Shown here: positions 1 through 13,100 of the stretch, in pieces
Numbering within the stretch: position 1 is the first letter of the stretch
Layout: each line of letters begins with the position of its first letter
Origin: Hydnum rufescens UP504
Taxonomy: Eukaryota; Basidiomycota; Agaricomycetes; Cantharellales; Hydnaceae
Assembly (NCBI GenBank): GCA_014904985.1
Contig: MU129065.1
Span: forward strand, 32,077-96,076
DNA length: 64,000 bases
Direction: 5' to 3'
Translations under genes and position numbers: made by a program
The notes under the pieces: model-generated
The model's input: the letters and a program-made list of their open reading frames with translations, nothing else
Told to the model about the DNA's origin: nothing
The model's database searches: none

Positions 1-1262
1 CTGGTATCATATTGGGGTCCAATGACTCACCCCCTCTATTTATGAACTTCACCCCAGCAGGGATCATGCTAGACTCTGATGATGATGCTACCCACACCTT
101 CCCTATTTACAAACTTCACCTCAACTGGAGAGTTAATTGTCTGGGGCACAGTTTCTTGTGTCTCTGTGCTTTTACTCTGTCTCAAGTAACAAGAATGGGA
201 GTTGGGCATCCAGGGAACTCGCTTTGTTGGGTTCCCTACACTCACTCTGCTTGCTTAAGAGTGGCCTGTGAGAACACTTATGAGACCCAGAAGACCCAGT
301 TCTAACAACGATTTCGATGCCTGTTTGAGCCCACAGAGTGTGGAGATTTTGCACTGATTGGTGTCGTGCTGAACTCCAATGATAGAATCACCCATGCTAT
401 CCCTATTTACGAACTTTACACTGATGGATATTGATCTGGACTCATGCCCACACCATCCTTATGTATGACGGCTTTGCATGCACTAGTGCCATTCTGACTC
501 TGCTGATGGTGTCACCCTCACCCTCACTATCTCTATCTATGAAGGTATTCTGTGGCTTGATATATGTTTTGGCTCTGCCAGTGGAACAATGACCTTCAAG
601 TGAGAGGAGAGTGTTGAGCTGGGACTCAAAATGTGTAATCTAGAAGGGCAACTTTTTCCCCTCATTCTCACTATCTCACAAGCACCCCTTTCCTCTGCAT
701 GGCTACTTACCTGTGATGTGAAAAATAATTGTAACAGCTCAACTGTTCATTATGTATCTGTCTTTACTTCAACATACACCTAATGAATTACTTGTTTAGA
801 CTGATGTGTTGGTGTTGAGTCATTTTTGCTTCTATAGTCAGCAGTTTCCTCACTGAACTGCAACCACACCATGACCAGCTGACTTTGAGACAGCAAACAT
901 GCACTGTTGCATTTGTTTTTCATACCTGCTTTGGAGAGGGCTTTTCAGTTGGCCTGCATTGCATTCTCAAATCTGCTTTCTTAATAAGCAGGGAGTTGAT
1001 TGCCTAGGAACATGCTCTGGTGTGTTCTCAGCTTTTACTCCATTACAAGTACAAGGAACAAAATGAGAGTTGATTGTCTGGGGCACACTTCTGCATTGCT
1101 CACTTTCACTCTATCTCAAGCACCAGGACTATGAGTTGATTGTCCAGAACATACTTTTTAGTGTTCTTTGCTTTCACTCCCCCTCAAGTAATAAGAACAC
1201 AGGTTGATTGTTCAGGGAACTTGCTTAGTCAGCCTCCCTACCCTTGCTCTGTTTTCCTAAGC
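1..1262. repeat. Gene-poor start with imperfect ~65-75 bp repeats
   Basis: I recognise no gene here. A phrase of the form 'gttgattgtctggggcac', followed by 'ctttcactctatctcaagta', recurs near 130, 985, 1065, 1130 and 1200, so at least four imperfect copies lie directly upstream of family gene A, three of them close together between about 985 and 1225. The remainder is CpG-poor and broken by stops in all frames. If the KDZ end seen at 3728 is real, this stretch lies inside that eroded element, whose left end is outside the window. Confidence 0.45.
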
Positions 1263-3478
1263 ATGGGAAACTCAAAAACTTACAAGAAACCTAGAGGCCC
1301 TGGGTCCAATACTCCAAAATCTCAACACATAGCCAACTCGTCAGAGCAGCTGCCCCTTCCACCCCATGTTAACTGTGCCATTGTCAAGCTAGAACTAAGG
1401 TCTCACCCTCACCAAGCTGCCTTCAAGGAGCATACTGGCCCCCCTCATGGCACAAAGCATCTAGATGAAGTTACACAACAAGGCATGAAAAGCCAAGCTT
1501 CTTGTCATCCTTCACCTCTGGTCCCTATTCCACTATCATCTCATGCTTCCAGTCTCCCACCACCCATGTTTTCTCGCACTCTCACACAAACTAAATCACC
1601 CTCCCCAATCATTGCAACATCTTCATCCCTGGCTCATTTTCCCATGGTCAATGACAGAGCTCTGGAGGATGAAATAAATGCCCCTGAGCATCCATTGTTT
1701 TTGTTGGATGATGGGTATGAGTCCAACAGTGATGATCCTGTGGCAGATCAAGACTATGCAGATGATCTTGTCGATGCATCTGCGGCAGATCAAGAGGATG
1801 TCAATAATCTCATTAATGGTGATAATGATGATGATGATGATGACCTGAATGAGGGGGTTGTGTCCTCCATGATGACAGGGGGTTGCTTCACCTGGGAACA
1901 AGTGCTAGAGGTCAAGGGTCTCACCAATGACCTGATGGTGGGTCTTAGGCATTGCGCAAAGGCCTGGGGATGTCCTCTTGATGCCATGATGTGGATTGTG
2001 AATTTGGTCATTGCCACTAAGGAGCAGCAGGCTGGTGGCAATGCATGGAATGCATACCAGAATGCATTTCCTGAAGATCCTGAGAAGGCAACTCATAAGT
2101 AATACATTATCTCTCTTCACTCCAGACATCTATTCTAACATTCACAGCCTTTCCAGGACCATGTCATGAATATGTGGCAGAGGTGATCAAGCCAACATAT
2201 CTTGCCCTCATTTCAGAACATGGGGGGTCACAATCTGAGGCATGGAAACGAAAGGTGAAGGAGCTGGTAGCAGAGCACATGAAACACAAAGTTGTGACTG
2301 CCCAGAAGATCTCATTGAATGCAGCTGAGTTAGGGAGCCAGATGAAGAGCCTGAACAAGAGATGGTCTGATGGTGTTAAATGGGGTGCCAAGCTCAATAT
2401 GCATATTATGTACATCATCATATCTGGGAATCCTGACATTGCTGCATCCAAACATAACACAATGGTGTGTGGGATGAGTGCCATGCAAAAATGGTGTAAA
2501 GTGGAATTACCAGTCCAAACATCGCTTCTACTGAAAATTCATTCATACATCATTGCCACAGAGGGGCTAATGGGAATACGGCCAACACAAGCCCCAAAGT
2601 GGATGCCCCCTGACATGCATGCCAAGCAGACCCCATGTACAGCTGAGCTCACACAGCTTTTTGAGGAATGTAGTGGAGCAACTGTTGGATCAAAGTTTCC
2701 TTGGGGCACAATCCCTGCATTCCTTATACAACATCACCTATGGATCAAAAACTGGCCTGTGACCTGAGAGTTTCCTGATATGCTTGGATTTACTGTCTCT
2801 TCTGTACAAATGGAGCCCTGGACCAACCTGTGGAACTGACTGTTCACTGCGGATGATAACAAATGTCTCACTGTGAAATGGCTTGAACCACTAGAAGATC
2901 AGGCTCTACAGCCAACAATGATGCTTGTCCATAATAGTGATGACTTGACATTATGTGTTGCAGATTGGGAGGGCAAGGTTGCTAAGAAGAAACCATCAGC
3001 TAAAGATGGGTCTGTTCCATCTGAGCAAGGTGGAACTTTGGGGGATCCAAATACAGATGATGGGGCTGATGGGACTACTAGGCCAAACCCCAAGAGGAGG
3101 AAAAATGAGGTCACAGATGGGAGTGGAACTAGAAGGGGGGCAAAGAGGAAGAAGGTGGTCTCAAATCCAATCATAGAAGATGAAGATGAGGGCCCTCAGG
3201 CCATGTCCACTCACTCAATAGGCCCAGCATTGTCATCTACCTCTACTCCACCATCCCCATTGCCCATGTTTGGAGTTGGCACTATGGGCCCCCCAATGGT
3301 TGATGTTGATGTGACCTTGGTGGCATCATCTACATATCATTCAACCTTTGAATTTATGCCTATGGACATAAATGACTTTCCAATGTCCAATGTTGACATT
3401 GATTTCTCACAGTTCCCAGGCCTGGATATTTTCGAGAATCAGGATCTACTACTGGGCACTCCTGCTGGGCTCTTATGA
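1263..3478 (+). pseudogene. KDZ-linked family gene A (uncharacterised, 'WNAY' family), decayed
   Basis: Function is unknown. The chosen start reads MGNSKTYKK, matching MPPKTYQA at the start of gene C. Order: a Ser/Pro/His-rich N-terminus, an acidic stretch (about 1660-1850, with a Asp run), a conserved block with GNAWNAYQNAF (about 2040), a short intron (about 2098-2156), AEVIKPTYLAL, EAWKRKVKEL, SKHNTMVCGMSAMQKW, then two basic nuclear-localisation-like clusters (PKRRK and RRGAKRKK, about 3090-3160) and an acidic, Met/Phe/Asp-rich tail. Gene C has the same block order, and B shares the central motifs. TGA stops at 2765 and 2837 interrupt a region that still aligns with C, so this copy is probably dead. 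The basic and acidic tail suggests a nuclear protein; that is inference. Confidence 0.6.
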
Positions 3479-3728
3479 GCATGTTGCTCTCTTTGTTAAG
3501 TACATGATTAGAGCAGCCTTAATAAATAATCATTAACTATGGCCTTATAATCCACACTGTAATTTAGAGATAAGGTATTGCTCTATGTAATATTGATTTT
3601 GGACAAATCACTAAGGTCAAATTTGATGATTGTCAATTGACATCAAAGAAAATTAGCCCTCATTAGGCCAGCAAAATGACCTCAAATGGTACTCCTTTTG
3701 AGGTCAGCCCAAGTGGCTGACCAAGGTG
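3479..3728. mobile_element. Right end of an eroded KDZ element (left end outside window)
   Basis: On the minus strand the sequence inward from 3728 reads CACCTTGGTCAGCCACTT, nearly the same as the right end of the inner element at 32039 (CACCTCAGTCAGCCACTT). The spacing also fits: family gene A stops 250 bp inside this end, and family gene C stops about 425 bp inside the inner element's right end. The right copy of an 8-bp duplication would be 3729-3736 (gatttaga); its partner is outside the window. Confidence 0.55.
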
Positions 3729-4368
3729 GATTTAGACAGGCTGGTAGGCTGATGATGGTTCAGATTTGGATGAGGCAATTGAGCTTCACCATGAACTCTG
3801 TTGGCGACCTGCTTCATGGCCAGACTGATTGAGGTCACTCAAAAGCCTAGCTACTGTGCCCCACATGCAATTTGAACAGGCTGGATCTTGATGAGGTCAT
3901 TGTGTTGCACCATGAAGTGTTCAGTTTGCAACCTGCTGCATATCCAGACCAACCAACATTGCTCAGCCAATGATCACTATCACAGCAGAGCAGAGCAAAG
4001 CCACCCAACAAGCAATTCAAGGTGACTAACTTCATTGCCACCACATCTTGCCTCATCTCTTTCTGGGACCCACTGAGTGGTTGGATGCATGTAAAACATA
4101 ATACTTCATTGTAATTTACCTTACTCTCCATGTGATGAAAAGTTTTGACTCAGCTACCCCCATATCTCAACAGGATCTGAGGACATAGAAGGAAATTTAA
4201 GAATGTCTATGCCCTGTTTTGATCTTCAGCTGAAGTGAATGTATTTGCCAAAGGATGGTCTGTGCTGAATGAGGTTGTCTGGGAATACGATTGCTAAGGT
4301 GTGCAGAATTAGAATTCACTGCATCATATGAAAGCTATAGTGGGTAAACCAAACACACCCATATTGAA
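3729..4368. other. Gene-free CpG-poor stretch
   Basis: I see no gene. It separates the eroded KDZ end from the DUF3712 relic. Short open frames on the minus strand (for example 3847-4131) show no recognisable motif. Confidence 0.4.
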
Positions 4369-5650
4369 TCACATTGCCATGAATACAAGGGACAATAGTG
4401 CTGTAATATTCACAGAGCCAGTAAGCTGGAACATCTCAGTCTTAGCCATTGTCATATCTGCAAGGAACTGCATGAAATTCATATACTTGTCACCATAGAC
4501 ATCAAATGGTATATATTTGAGCTCTAGGTGGATGATACATGCTGCAACATTGGTGGTGGCAGGAACAGGAGCTAGGCAATGCACTGCCCCTGGTACTGGA
4601 TCACCATCAGGTGGGGAGCACAAATGGGAGCCGGAAAGCTGCTGCTTGGATTGCTCCTATGCCATGTTCTGTGTGAAGGCAAGTGAAAGGCCATCAATTG
4701 CAATAAAGCTGATCACTTTGAGATCCAACAGAGCAGGCAGCTTCACATCAACACTGGTAAGGTGACAAATAAGTTGTGTTCAGGTTGGCTTCATGTAGGT
4801 TCAAACAAATATCAGAATGTCATGTATGAGAGGGACTTTGTCCCACACTTGAGCTACATAGGCCCATTGGTTCCACCAGCACTCATGAAGTCATCTGTGA
4901 GATGAGATGCCCACAAAAGGCAGGCAGATGGCTGAAGCAAGTGCCAACACAAATGCACCCACTGAGAGGACAGGACCAGTATATGCTGTCTGGTACTAAT
5001 TGTGAAATCCAATACTGCTGAGGACAATGCCTACTTGCAAGGGACTCATTGCTGTCATGTTTAACATGAGATGAACACCACCAGCAGGGATATTTTCAGG
5101 GAGGTTGAAAGAGTCAATAATAACACCATTCTGTAGCTTGCTTGTCCCTTTCAAAGTGACAGTCTTATAAAATGAGGTATTCCCAACCATGATTCCTATT
5201 AAAATCAGCAATGGTGACATCACAAGTCAGCATCTGGGTCTCAGAGACTTCCAGGGCTCTGAGTTGTATAACCTTCCTTTGCTCTCAAAGTCTCAAAGGC
5301 TTGGCTCTCTGTATACAATTCAGAATGGCCCATAGCATGCAGAGGGAGTATGAATGTACTACCAATGCACCCAAGTCTGGCACAGAGATTGTCCAGTTGA
5401 AAGATTGCTGCCTAAGTAGGACCTTGGTGAAATTGGTCAAATGCATGACATTGGTGGCCTTGAATGTGCTGCTCAGATTCTGCTTCACCCTGGTGTCTCC
5501 AGCTGCAGTGGATGATACAATTAGGAGAATAATCAAGAAAGAAAACACTCATCCAACAGATGTACCAAGGCTAATGTTTGGGATCACAATGGTGCCAATG
5601 GGAATGCCATTCCATGCCACTCAGAGTCCCAATGGAAATTAATTAGTGTC
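4369..5650 (-). pseudogene. DUF3712 / LEA-like membrane protein relic
   Basis: Read on the minus strand from about 5650, blocks in order are IPIGTIVIPNISLGTSVG, a hydrophobic stretch (FSFLIILLIV), SSTFKATNVMHLTNFTKVLL, QQSFNWTISVPDLGAL, then KTVTLKGTSKLQNGVIID and SFNLPENIPAGGVHLMLNMT with SPLQVGIVLSSIGFHN. This order (F-T-K-V-L-L, F-W-I-S, V-T-L-K-G, D-x-P-A-G-G-(I/V)-H-L, P-x-Q-V-G-I-x-L) is typical of the fungal DUF3712 family, usually found in LEA-like single-pass membrane proteins. Frame changes and stops occur between blocks, so it is not functional as read. The biochemical role of the family is not known to me. Confidence 0.65.
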
Positions 5651-6000
5651 TACTGGATACTGGAGTGTCAACTGAAATTGATGACATGTAGATCAATGCA
5701 GCACATACAGGAAAAAACAGGGTGAAATAACCCACAAGGGCCAGCAGAAGCAAGCACCAAGCTGCCCATCTGCTCCATCAGGTTCATAATTAACACGGTA
5801 TTAAGACCTGGCACCAATCTGTCAACAATCTTCTGCACACTAGGGTGCCATTCACCTCAAGTTCTCATGTCAATGTGACACCACCTGGTGGAAGACATGA
5901 AGCAAGCATGCCAAGCCTTGTGCTTGACTCTGATCACAAGAGAGAACTATTGCATCAAGTTTGAATAACAAACCTCAGGTCTTCTAGCCATTTGGTTGTA
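5650..6000 (-). pseudogene. Small second FunK1-like fragment
   Basis: The minus-strand phrase FSLVIRVKHKAWHACFM resembles FPLVIRVNHKSWPAHFTFF in the larger FunK1 relic next door (about 7850-7930). The DNA of 5890-5960 also resembles 7880-7960. It looks like a partial duplicate of the kinase N-terminal region. Confidence 0.4.
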
Positions 6001-6131
6001 GGTCTTGCTCTAGTTGGTACAAACAGTTAAGGATTCCAAAGGGAGAAGGTACACCATACATTTGTTCCTGAATGACATGTAGGCTACCAGTCTTTGGGGT
6101 TGTTCCCCCTCTGTGATGAAAATAATCCATG

Positions 6132-8640
6132 TCAATCCTTGCACAAAACTGCCTCAAAGGTATCCAACCAAGTAAACCCCTCATTGAGGAACTCTTTATA
6201 GCTTACCAAGCAACACTCCTTGGATGCAGACCAGCCAGAATCAAATTTATCTGCATTCACCTTTCTCCATAGAAGCCCCAGGCACTTGGCTACAAATCCA
6301 TATAATGTGTGAATTCGCAGTGGCAGGAATAGCATCCACTCACTGCCCAACTTGTGAATTATGATTTTGCTCCTAATATGACTCCAGAGAGAAGATTAAA
6401 AAGATATAAATTCTCCTGGTTACTGGCAGTGTACTTGGCAGATTGCTGAGGTCTACAGACTGTCCCCACCCAGGCCCCAGATTCAGGATCATCATTGGGA
6501 TCCTGGTAAATCGGATTTTTGGCCATCCATCAGGTCAGGAGATTGATTGACATGTATGGGAGGGTGCCCTGAAAGCAATGCCACTGTGACAAGTGAGTAG
6601 CTGAAGCAGGGCAGACATCCAACTCACAGAAATTGACTCTCCTGGATTCAATGGCTTCCAATCACCAACAGGTCCCTGTCCATCAGGTTCCTGTGGCATT
6701 TTTCACAAAGGTGCTTACAGTGTGGTCCTAATGTGTAAATTCTGTAAGGATACTTCATGACAATGCTGAAGGTGAGATATACCTCTGATTCATGGAACAC
6801 TTTGATGCCAGTGACCACCTCATCCACAGTCAATATATTCCCTTCACTGACATCATGATGTAAAGCCTTCAACTTTGTGAGCACATTGTAATGCCCTAGA
6901 CAGCTTGCTGATAAGAGCACAAACAGAGCAAGCATATTGAAATGTCCACATACCAATTGTTGCATGAAGAATACACCTGAGCAGCTTGTATGGCATCTGG
7001 CAATTGTCAAGTGGGTTTCTGATGGTCAAATAATATATGTGCATGTGGATTTGTAATTCAGGTGTTCATTGCATAACTCCTATCTGAAAGGGTCCCAAGG
7101 CATCATGCCAATCACAAAGAGTGAGTTGTTGCCAAGTTGTTGGGACCCCCTGATGGTACTAAAGTCAGACATATGTTCATTGAGATTCAGTTCATCTTAC
7201 CAAAGCCTCAGGATGCCAAATTCATCATAGATGGGGCATACATATCAGTCTTGATCTCAGCACCCCTCATGAGAGGCCATGAGTCTTTGTAGACTAGCCA
7301 AAAAGGAATTCCCCTATCACCCAAATTATTCAGGCACTTCAGATTCCCATAGTCAAAGACCACACAAGTGTCCACCAAGGCTTCTTTGGAGTTGGGGTGG
7401 GCATCATTTTGCAAGCCTATCTTCCCAGTTGTAGTTCCTGTGTTGCTTTTTGGAATAGACATATCCTTCATACAGCTGCCTTGGCCTTGGCAGGAGGGTG
7501 TTGCTGAGTTGTCAATGGTAGTGTGGGCCAGACTTGGTGTGCAGACTGTTTTTCAATGCAGGCAGATCTTTGAGGTTCTGAATTGTTTCCCTGGGGTGGG
7601 GGTGCTTCCGGGTGTTCCACTTCCACATTCTCCTTGTACAATACAACTGCAACTTGATTTGCACACCCTCATATACAAGTATGGCCTGAGAGTAGGGTAA
7701 CATCTCCAAACAGGCCATCCTGAGGGCCTGTTGAAAAAAAAAAAGCCACATACTTGGGCTTATTGCAACTGAAAACCATGTTCAGCATCTGGATGGATTC
7801 AGAGAACCGAGATTCATTACCATTCATCATAAGTTCTTGTGTCGATGCAAGGCCATCTCAGTGGAAGAATGTGAAGTGAGCAGGCCAAGACTTATGGTTG
7901 ACTCTGATTACAAGGGGGAATCATTGTGTCAAGGTCAAATAGAATGGCATGCAAGCATACATTGCTGCTTGTTTGATGAGATCCAGCCAATCCTTCTTTA
8001 CCTCTATTACAATGTTCATGTCCTGCCATCACACACCTTCATTGGCCACAAACTCAGTGCACCATGCAAGAATAAGATTGGGCTTGACAGCATGTGCACC
8101 TTCTATGGTTGCATGCTCTGCATACACAAATAGCCAGAACCATCATATACAGCCTTGGGAGCCTCTGCATTTTTTTAGCACATTATGCATGGCATTAATG
8201 GTTTTCAACATGGGTTCATAGTGCACCAGCTCACCCTCTGACAGCCAAATTGGGAGGTGCATCTTGATTTTGTTGACAGTCTCAGCCAATGCCTAGTTTG
8301 TTGAGACATGACACAGCACCAAGAACCAATCCAGTACATGCCAGAACAGAGCTTCAGCTTCTTCCCTCAGTTGTCCTTCCCATTTTGGGTGACACTGAGT
8401 ATGCCTCATTATAGTTCCCAATAGAAAGACTGTCAGATCATACATAGCCCCTGAGAGTTTGAATTGGAGTGCCTCTTGGAGATCCTTCTGAGACACAGGG
8501 GTGGAATGGTGGAAGGAGTGTTGAGGGGATCCAGCCCATGAGTAGTGATGAACCCACACTATGGTCACACCAGGTAGATTGACAAGCATCCAGACCAATA
8601 CCAAATAGGGGGGGGATGTGATATCCTAACTGTGTACTAA
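6132..8640 (-). pseudogene. FunK1-type protein kinase relic (copy 1)
   Basis: FunK1 kinases are a large fungal-specific family, mostly expanded in mushrooms. From the 5' end (8.6 kb) downward: KPNLILAWCTEF, a DMNIVIEVKKDWLDLIKQAA block, then LVIRVNHKSW and FFH-DGL, all diagnostic of the family's N-terminal half. Next is a region with FWLVYKDSWPL (about 7300), then the catalytic loop ALHHDVSEGNILTVDE (about 6850). The usual HRD is HHD here, an Arg-to-His change consistent with CpG decay. TGA stops at 7921 and 7858 fall where family members usually have Arg (R-F-x-L-V; H-R-G-G-L). No convincing D-F-D magnesium motif is seen. Frames are broken, so I call it dead. Confidence 0.7.
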
Positions 8641-9351
8641 GTTTAGGACATGCTACTGGTGTTCCCCAGTTTTAGTTCATTTCCTTCTCCCATTGTCTGG
8701 TGAGGAACTCAATGATGGCTTCACAACCATTGAAGAATGAGTCCTGGTTTTGCTGTGTTGACTCTAGTCATCTAGGAAGATTGGAGTGAGTGAGGGGTGT
8801 GTGATGGGCAAACCTTGAGCATAACCTGGTGCAATGTTCTTGTGAAGTGTCCCTTGACACTGCCCCTGGGACTGTCAGTATGATGATGAGAGCAATAAGG
8901 GTTCAGGGGATTATGGGGATGAAGAAAGCAAGCTGGGGGTGTCACAGTGGCTGACAGATATCAGATTGCTAGATGACACCCAAGCCTCATCAGTAAGGAT
9001 TGCAATACTCATCAGGAACAAAATTACCATGGGCCACCAAGTCAACTAGCAAGTTGACTAGTCCAAAGTTTATGATAGCTACATGGTTGTAAATATAAAG
9101 GCCACAAAATTGTCAGTTGTATAGTGTCCATAAGCAAAGGGTTTGAGCATGTGTGAGGCAAACCACAGATTGATGGGGTTGGGATCACTACCCATGATGC
9201 ATGAAGCACTATTGTATGTTCCTGGTGCCAAGAGATCATGCTGACATATAGAGTGGGGTACCAAGTAGGTGCTAATGGTTGACATTGCAGAGCATGAGGG
9301 GTCTTTTGGTGGCTTCCAAATGACACAGCCATAATGAACTTTTGAAGTGAC
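8641..9351. other. Left flank of the outer KDZ insertion, no clear gene
   Basis: A plus-strand acidic stretch near 8880-9030 (YDDESNKGSGDYGDEESK, then VSQWLTDIRLLDD) could be a relic exon, but it runs into stops. The right flank (38583 onward) would have been contiguous with this DNA before insertion. I could not establish one gene across the junction. Confidence 0.35.
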
Positions 9352-9359
9352 CATGCATT
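9352..9359. repeat. Left 8-bp target-site duplication CATGCATT (outer element)
   Basis: CATGCATT at 9352-9359 is repeated exactly at 38583-38590, directly outside the two inverted-repeat ends. An 8-bp duplication is the size reported for the Zisupton/KDZ superfamily. Confidence 0.85.
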
Positions 9360-9721
9360 CACCTCAGGCAATCAACCTGAGGCACCTAGTTAGCTAGGAT
9401 ATTCCCTATAGGCATATCTTAGCTAACTAGGTCTAATATATATGAGTTTACCTTGGATCACCATCCTTCCTTGCTTGAAAAATAGGGCTTGCTAGGCCAT
9501 ATTTTTTAGCCCTGGGTCCACATAGAAAAAGGTGGGGGTTCGGGGGCAGTAGCCCCAAGAAGCCCCAGGGTAGCTAGGTCGGGTCAGCCCAATTTAGCCC
9601 TGGGAAGCCATCAATTTTAGCTTGGGTAAGCTGAAATTAGCTTCAGGCAAGCTCTGCTAGCCCTTGGATAGCCCACATTGGAATCAAATCAGGTCAACAT
9701 GAACCTTGGCTCACTCGCACC
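9360..9721 (+). repeat. Left terminal inverted repeat of the outer element
   Basis: It matches the reverse complement of 38220-38582 along its length with few mismatches; weaker similarity runs on to about 9770. Inside it, 9384-9432 forms a near-perfect 49-bp palindrome centred on cctatagg, and 9362-9382 is a smaller hairpin (cctcagg...cctgagg). Several differences between the two repeats are C/T at CpG sites. Confidence 0.88.
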
Positions 9722-10105
9722 TGGGGGTAGATCACCTCCCCCTTAATTCTGCCTTCCCCTGTCCTTCCTAGGTGCCCCCACCCCAGTTAAGGAATCCTAC
9801 CATTTGGTTCACTGTACTAATATTTCTCTTATAAGTAACTAGCCTTGCTATGGGCACATATCTGGCCATGTTCATCTCTTTTTTTGTCCAGTGCATGAAT
9901 ATTGGACAGATACTGCTTTGCATTGAGATTCTTTTGATTGTGAGTCCATTATTATAAGGGATGGAGGTATCTAATGATTCTGAGGTAATATGAATTATTA
10001 TTTCGACACTAGGTACCTTGTGCCCTTCTAGAACCCCCCTCCCCTCCCCTCCTTGTGTATTTGGGAATAGCTGATGTCACTTCTTGCTGCTTGGTTTCAA
10101 CCATC

Positions 10106-13100
10106 ATGTCTGGTGATTCTGGTCAAGTAGACTCATCGGCAAGTAATAGTAAGAAGTGACCAAGAGCCCTGGTGAGCAGTGTCCAGGGATCTATTCATCC
10201 CTGGCTCATTACTTTTGCCTCCTAGGGTAGATCTCCACCTCAGACCCCTGAAGGTAGTGCTGCAGAGAATGAAACTGGCAAGGAAAGTACTTTTCTACAC
10301 CCTCTTTTCTTCATCTTTTTGAGAAGAAACAATTTTTTTTTGTTTTATAGCATACCTGCATGCCGCAAAAAATCTGAAGGACACAGAAAGCAGTTGAAAG
10401 CCAAGTGTACATTGATGCTGAGGCCTCTGAGGGACGAGGCAGAGGTGTGAAGGGCAAGGGAAAATCAACTGCTGCGAGGACTCTGTCGATTCAGAAGCAG
10501 GGGCATGGGTGCGACCATACACATGGACATGGGCATGGAAACTGCACCACCTGTTCAAATGATGATATGACCAACAACCTGCTGCTCTCTCATGAAACCT
10601 CTATTTCTTTGCGATGATGATAGGGCAGGATCTGTGAGTTTCTCATCAATTTTCATCTAGGCTCTACTTTAATATTCCATTATTGTATGCAGGACCCCCC
10701 CAGTCATGGTGTTGCCCAGCCCCCTACTAGTTGACACACTCCAGATCTTGATGCCCACCACATGCATGTTGCTTTTGGCAATTCAGTTGGCCAAACTAAT
10801 GACCAACTCCTTGCATATGAGACATATGATGGTGGCAAACCCCACAGTGATGAATGGTGTGGGTCACGGTTGCTCTACCTTCAAACTCTCCTCCAACATC
10901 TCCCGGATGTTGGTGTCACTGCATCACAACACGATTATCTTGGAAGCACTGTCTTCACCTCATCTCAAGACTGGTGACAAGCATTCAGTACAGATAGCAT
11001 TGGTGAGTTTTGTGTCAATGATGTAGGATTTGGCCCAGCATTTAAGGATTTTGCCAAGGATGGGTTTGGCGACCAACATGCTGCCAAAACCGCAATCGAA
11101 AACTACTCTGTCAAGGCTTTTGAGGACATGTGTTGGGTTGCCCAATCACTATCAATTAGGGATGCCCAGCACAAGGATGGATTGGTCTTCTGGGGGACCG
11201 GTGGTTCCATTACAAAGATCCCTGACATTGTTCGATCAGCCTTTGCCCATTGCCCCATAGACCAAAACCCTGGTCTTATTGATAAATGTCTCATTGACAT
11301 CATGAATATGGCTAAACGAACATATGAGTGAAATGGGAAACTGGTATGTTTCATCACATTCCCCCATAAAAAACAAAGATGAAGGATGTTCTATAGATTC
11401 CACCCCCATCCACCAGTCTCACCAATTCTGCATCTCTATCAATGGTGAGTCCTATTGTGCAGTTGGGCATTACATCATCCAGTTCTATCGAAACTGGGCT
11501 CCCACTCATACACACTTCCAGCTCCACTTCCCAACCTCCTCCAACCGCCCTAATTACACATCAGGATGTCGGGGTCAGTCAACCCCATATGATATCAGAT
11601 ATGAACTTACTGGGCAAGCTTACCCAAGCATCTCTTGCCAATTATGGGTGGCTTAATGACAACAATCCCCATGATGCTTTTGCTGGGATTGATGATGGCA
11701 ATAACTCTAGTGGGTCGGAATTCCAAGAATCTAATCTCAGATTCATGGATGATGAGGATTCCAACAACGTCAGTAATGAAGGAAGCAATGATGCTGGTGG
11801 GCATGGAAAGAAGGCCCAATGAATGCACTCTCAGGTAGTGAAGAAGCAAGTACAGTGTGCTGGATGTGCTAAGTCAGGTGGGAGCAATGGCATTGCTGTT
11901 GATGTCTCAGCGATCAAAGAACAACTCCGAAATTTACAAGCCCAAGACACCGACATTGACCCTGGCTTGCAAGATGACACCATCAACCATGATGAAAATC
12001 TCCAAGACGGACCTCTAAGTCTTGACCAAAAGAAAGTTTCTCAAGCTCTGTGCGGCCAATACATGATGGCAGTGAACTGGCTGGCAAAGGACTGGGGCAT
12101 AAGACGCACTCGGATTCTCATTGAAGGAGGTGCTGTGATGCCAGTCTTACCTACTCAGAGTGAGAATGCTTGGAATGCTTTCTTGCATACCCAATGGGAG
12201 AACTGACAGCCTGATGGTGTGGAACCAATGGTTTATAATGCCTATTTTTTGAAATCCAGTACTAACATGAACTACTTGTTTTAACAGAGACTTTGAAAGA
12301 TTGGAATACTCGAATGAAGGCAGAATATGCTGCTTTATTTGAGGGCCTAGATGACAATGAAGCTGCCGCCAAAAAGGAATCTCTCCATGCAGCTCTACAC
12401 AAGAAGTGAGGCATTCAGGGCTTTGAATGAGTTGAGGCTGGTTGGCAAGCCACAATAATGAAGCACCACACTGATGCAATAAAAAAGCAGGTACGCAAAG
12501 CTACGCATCGTTTCATATTCTATTACTACTGATATGCCCATCAGGCACTGCATTTACATACATTCTCCAATATCACTCTTGTCATGTTTCTTTTTAATGA
12601 AGATCTTGAAGACGGATTTGCAACAGAACAAAACTGTACCATTACTGGATCACCTGAATTAACAGGGGCTCTCAACCCTTTCAAGCATGACATTCTTAAC
12701 TCACTTTTTGAGGTTGTGTGAACCACAAAGTATATATCTTTATATTTCAGCATTCGACTAGAGACTGATATAACTTTAATCAAGCCATGCAAATAACCCT
12801 TCTGAGATGAACAGAACCATCCAGGATGTTGAGGAAAAAAGGTGCGAGGCATCAGCAAACCAGGACAAAGCCAATGCCACCTTAGCATCTTTCATGAAAC
12901 CCATATTAGGTATGTAGCATTCTTTGTTTCAATAATCAAGATTACTTTCTTTACCATTGTGCTATCTATAGAACCGTATGGTATTGGTACCAAGAAGACC
13001 AAAGCAGGCTCTGGGTGGGCATTTCCAGGGAAGCAATTGGGTCTTAAACTGCACGCAAAGAAATATACACTAGTGGGCTGGCCTGACAAATTACCCATTC

